From an uncultured Prevotellaceae bacterium (GTDB taxonomy: Bacteria; Bacteroidota; Bacteroidia; Bacteroidales; Bacteroidaceae), in NCBI GenBank assembly GCA_946404865.1, contig CAMJFC010000003.1, positions 1 to 64,000 on the forward strand: a stretch of DNA of 64,000 nucleotides, written 5' to 3'. Numbering within the stretch: position 1 is the first letter of the stretch; the number at the start of each line of letters is the position of its first letter. The translations under genes and the position numbers were made by a program. Of the stretch, positions 62,909 through 64,000 are shown one piece after another. Below the pieces are notes generated by a model. The model had not been told where the DNA came from. It was given only the letters and a program-made list of their open reading frames with translations, and did not search any database.

Positions 62909-64000
62909 ATGTTTAAAGCCGTTAAGAATTATCTGCATGCGCCCGACAGCAAATACACCGTCAAACAGACGATGCGGTGGCTTTGGAGGGCATGGCGGGG
63001 CAACAGGTTGCAAGCTGTAATCAATGCCTCGCTCGGACTCCTCGGCGTGGCGGTGAGCCTGGCCTCGGTGTGGGCGGTGAAGCATGCCATCGATGTGGCG
63101 GCGGGCACTGTCGAAGGTTCGATTTATTGGTCGGTAGGACTGATGGCGGTTTTGGTGCTCTGCGATTTCGGTATTAGCATCGCTGGCGTGTGGGTGCGCA
63201 ATATCTTGGGCATCAGGGCTCAGAACAGGATGCAACAGAAGATGCTCGACCGCATCCTTCGGTCGGAATGGCACGGCAAGGAGTCGCACCACAGCGGCGA
63301 TGTGCTCAACCGTTTGGAGTTTGATGTGGGCAATGTGGTGAATTTCCTCACGGAGACCATCCCCAGCACGCTGTCGGTGTTGGCGATGTTCTTTGGCGCG
63401 TTCATCTATCTCTTCACCATGGACAAGATGCTGGCATGCATCATCGTAATCATGATTCCTGTCTTTGCCCTCGTCAGCAAGATATATATCCGTAAGATGC
63501 GCCAACTCACCCGGCAGGTGCGCGACAGCGACAGTAAGGTGCAGAGCGTGCTGCAAGAGACCATCCAAAACCGCATGCTCATCAAAACGTTGGAGCGCGA
63601 CTCGGCCATGGTCGATAAACTGGAGAGTACACAGAGCGAACTGCGCCATCATGTGGTGAAGCGCACGGCATTCTCCGTTTTCTCCAACCTTATCCTCAAT
63701 TTCGGTTTCGCTTTGGGCTATCTTGTGGCGTTCCTGTGGAGTGCGCTCCGGATGGCTGAACATACGCTGACATTCGGCGGTATGACAGCTTTCCTTCAGT
63801 TGGTCAACAAGGTGCAAGGGCCGGCACGTAGCCTGACGAAATTGATACCGGCGTTCGTGTCGGTGTTCACGGCCGCTGAGCGTTTGATGGAACTCGAGGA
63901 GAACCCGCTTGAAGAGCAAGGAGATCCTATCCGTCTGAAAGCACCGTGCGGTGTGCGCTTACATGATATCTCCTATGCTTACGCCGACAAAGAAGGGGAT
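62909..64000 (+). CDS. ABC transporter permease/ATPase (3' end outside the window)
   Basis: 364 codons are visible and the frame is open to the window edge. The visible part is the type I exporter membrane domain with about six helices (AVINASLGLLGVAVSLASVW, YWSVGLMAVLVLCDFGISIAG, FFGAFIYLFTM, ACIIVIMIPVFALV, and two near the end) and the coupling sequence FGGMTAFLQLVNKVQGP. The last residues (VRLHDISYAYADKEGD) are the first strand of the nucleotide-binding domain; Walker A lies beyond the end. Substrate unknown. The start is taken at 62909, 6 bp after nadK. Confidence 0.9.
   Translation, partial: MFKAVKNYLHAPDSKYTVKQTMRWLWRAWRGNRLQAVINASLGLLGVAVSLASVWAVKHAIDVAAGTVEGSIYWSVGLMAVLVLCDFGISIAGVWVRNILGIRAQNRMQQKMLDRILRSEWHGKESHHSGDVLNRLEFDVGNVVNFLTETIPSTLSVLAMFFGAFIYLFTMDKMLACIIVIMIPVFALVSKIYIRKMRQLTRQVRDSDSKVQSVLQETIQNRMLIKTLERDSAMVDKLESTQSELRHHVVKRTAFSVFSNLILNFGFALGYLVAFLWSALRMAEHTLTFGGMTAFLQLVNKVQGPARSLTKLIPAFVSVFTAAERLMELEENPLEEQGDPIRLKAPCGVRLHDISYAYADKEGD

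Noticed and set aside
62405..63919. 504-codon minus-strand frame across nadK and the ABC gene
   Set aside because: It spans two clear genes on the opposite strand and has a histidine- and alanine-rich shadow composition.

Overview
The window looks like a chromosomal segment of a Bacteroidales member, most probably Prevotellaceae (Prevotella sensu lato). Reasons: a SusC/SusD polysaccharide utilisation locus, a hybrid two-component regulator, Bacteroidetes-type promoters (TTTG, about 19-20 bp, TAnnTTTG) before most transcription units, no obvious Shine-Dalgarno sequences, a glycine-lipid gene pair, and the gene order of the cell-wall/division cluster. No insertion sequence, prophage or CRISPR array is visible. 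The species assignment is inference.

Layout. 1-287: a 73-bp tandem repeat carrying leftward promoters for a gene outside the window, then hairpins ending the first locus. 288-9969 (minus): a fructan-type utilisation locus in the order regulator, susC, susD, SusE-position lipoprotein, GH32 enzyme. The regulator is an unusual one-component protein (periplasmic sugar-binding domain, one membrane helix, AraC DNA-binding domain). A 58-bp palindromic element is duplicated upstream of both susC and the regulator. 10216-15161 (minus): YARHG protein, a repeat-containing exported protein, a small helical protein, a WYL regulator and an Upf1-like helicase. 15410-18293 (plus): gpmI, ung and a DUF3109 protein. 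18302-26806 (minus): an AraC regulator, a GH95 enzyme, a hybrid two-component regulator and gyrB. 27017-27373 (minus): rpsT with tRNA-Glu directly upstream. 27513-28238: recO.

28461-45101 (minus) is a complete Bacteroidetes-style division and cell-wall cluster read as mraZ, rsmH, ftsL, ftsI, murE, mraY, murD, ftsW, murG, murC, ftsQ, ftsA, ftsZ, yqeY. It makes lipid II from UDP-MurNAc through MurG, polymerises and crosslinks it (FtsW, FtsI), and builds the Z ring (FtsQ, FtsL, FtsA, FtsZ). murF and ddl are not here. Three 10-bp-spaced TGGGG boxes before mraZ look like the MraZ operator.

45500-48858 (plus): a glycine-lipid acyltransferase pair and a DUF418 membrane protein. dgt (minus) and dut (plus) diverge at 50210-50322; dut leads an operon with a TPR protein, a DUF4292 lipoprotein and an EnvC-like murein hydrolase activator. 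55208-55590 holds a candidate minus-strand small RNA. Two glycosyltransferases, an active M23/LysM peptidase, recG, a DJ-1 protein, nadK and a truncated ABC exporter complete the window. The most interesting observations are the duplicated palindromic operator with its kinase-less membrane regulator, the two candidate small RNAs sharing an 11-nt core, and the MraZ box array.
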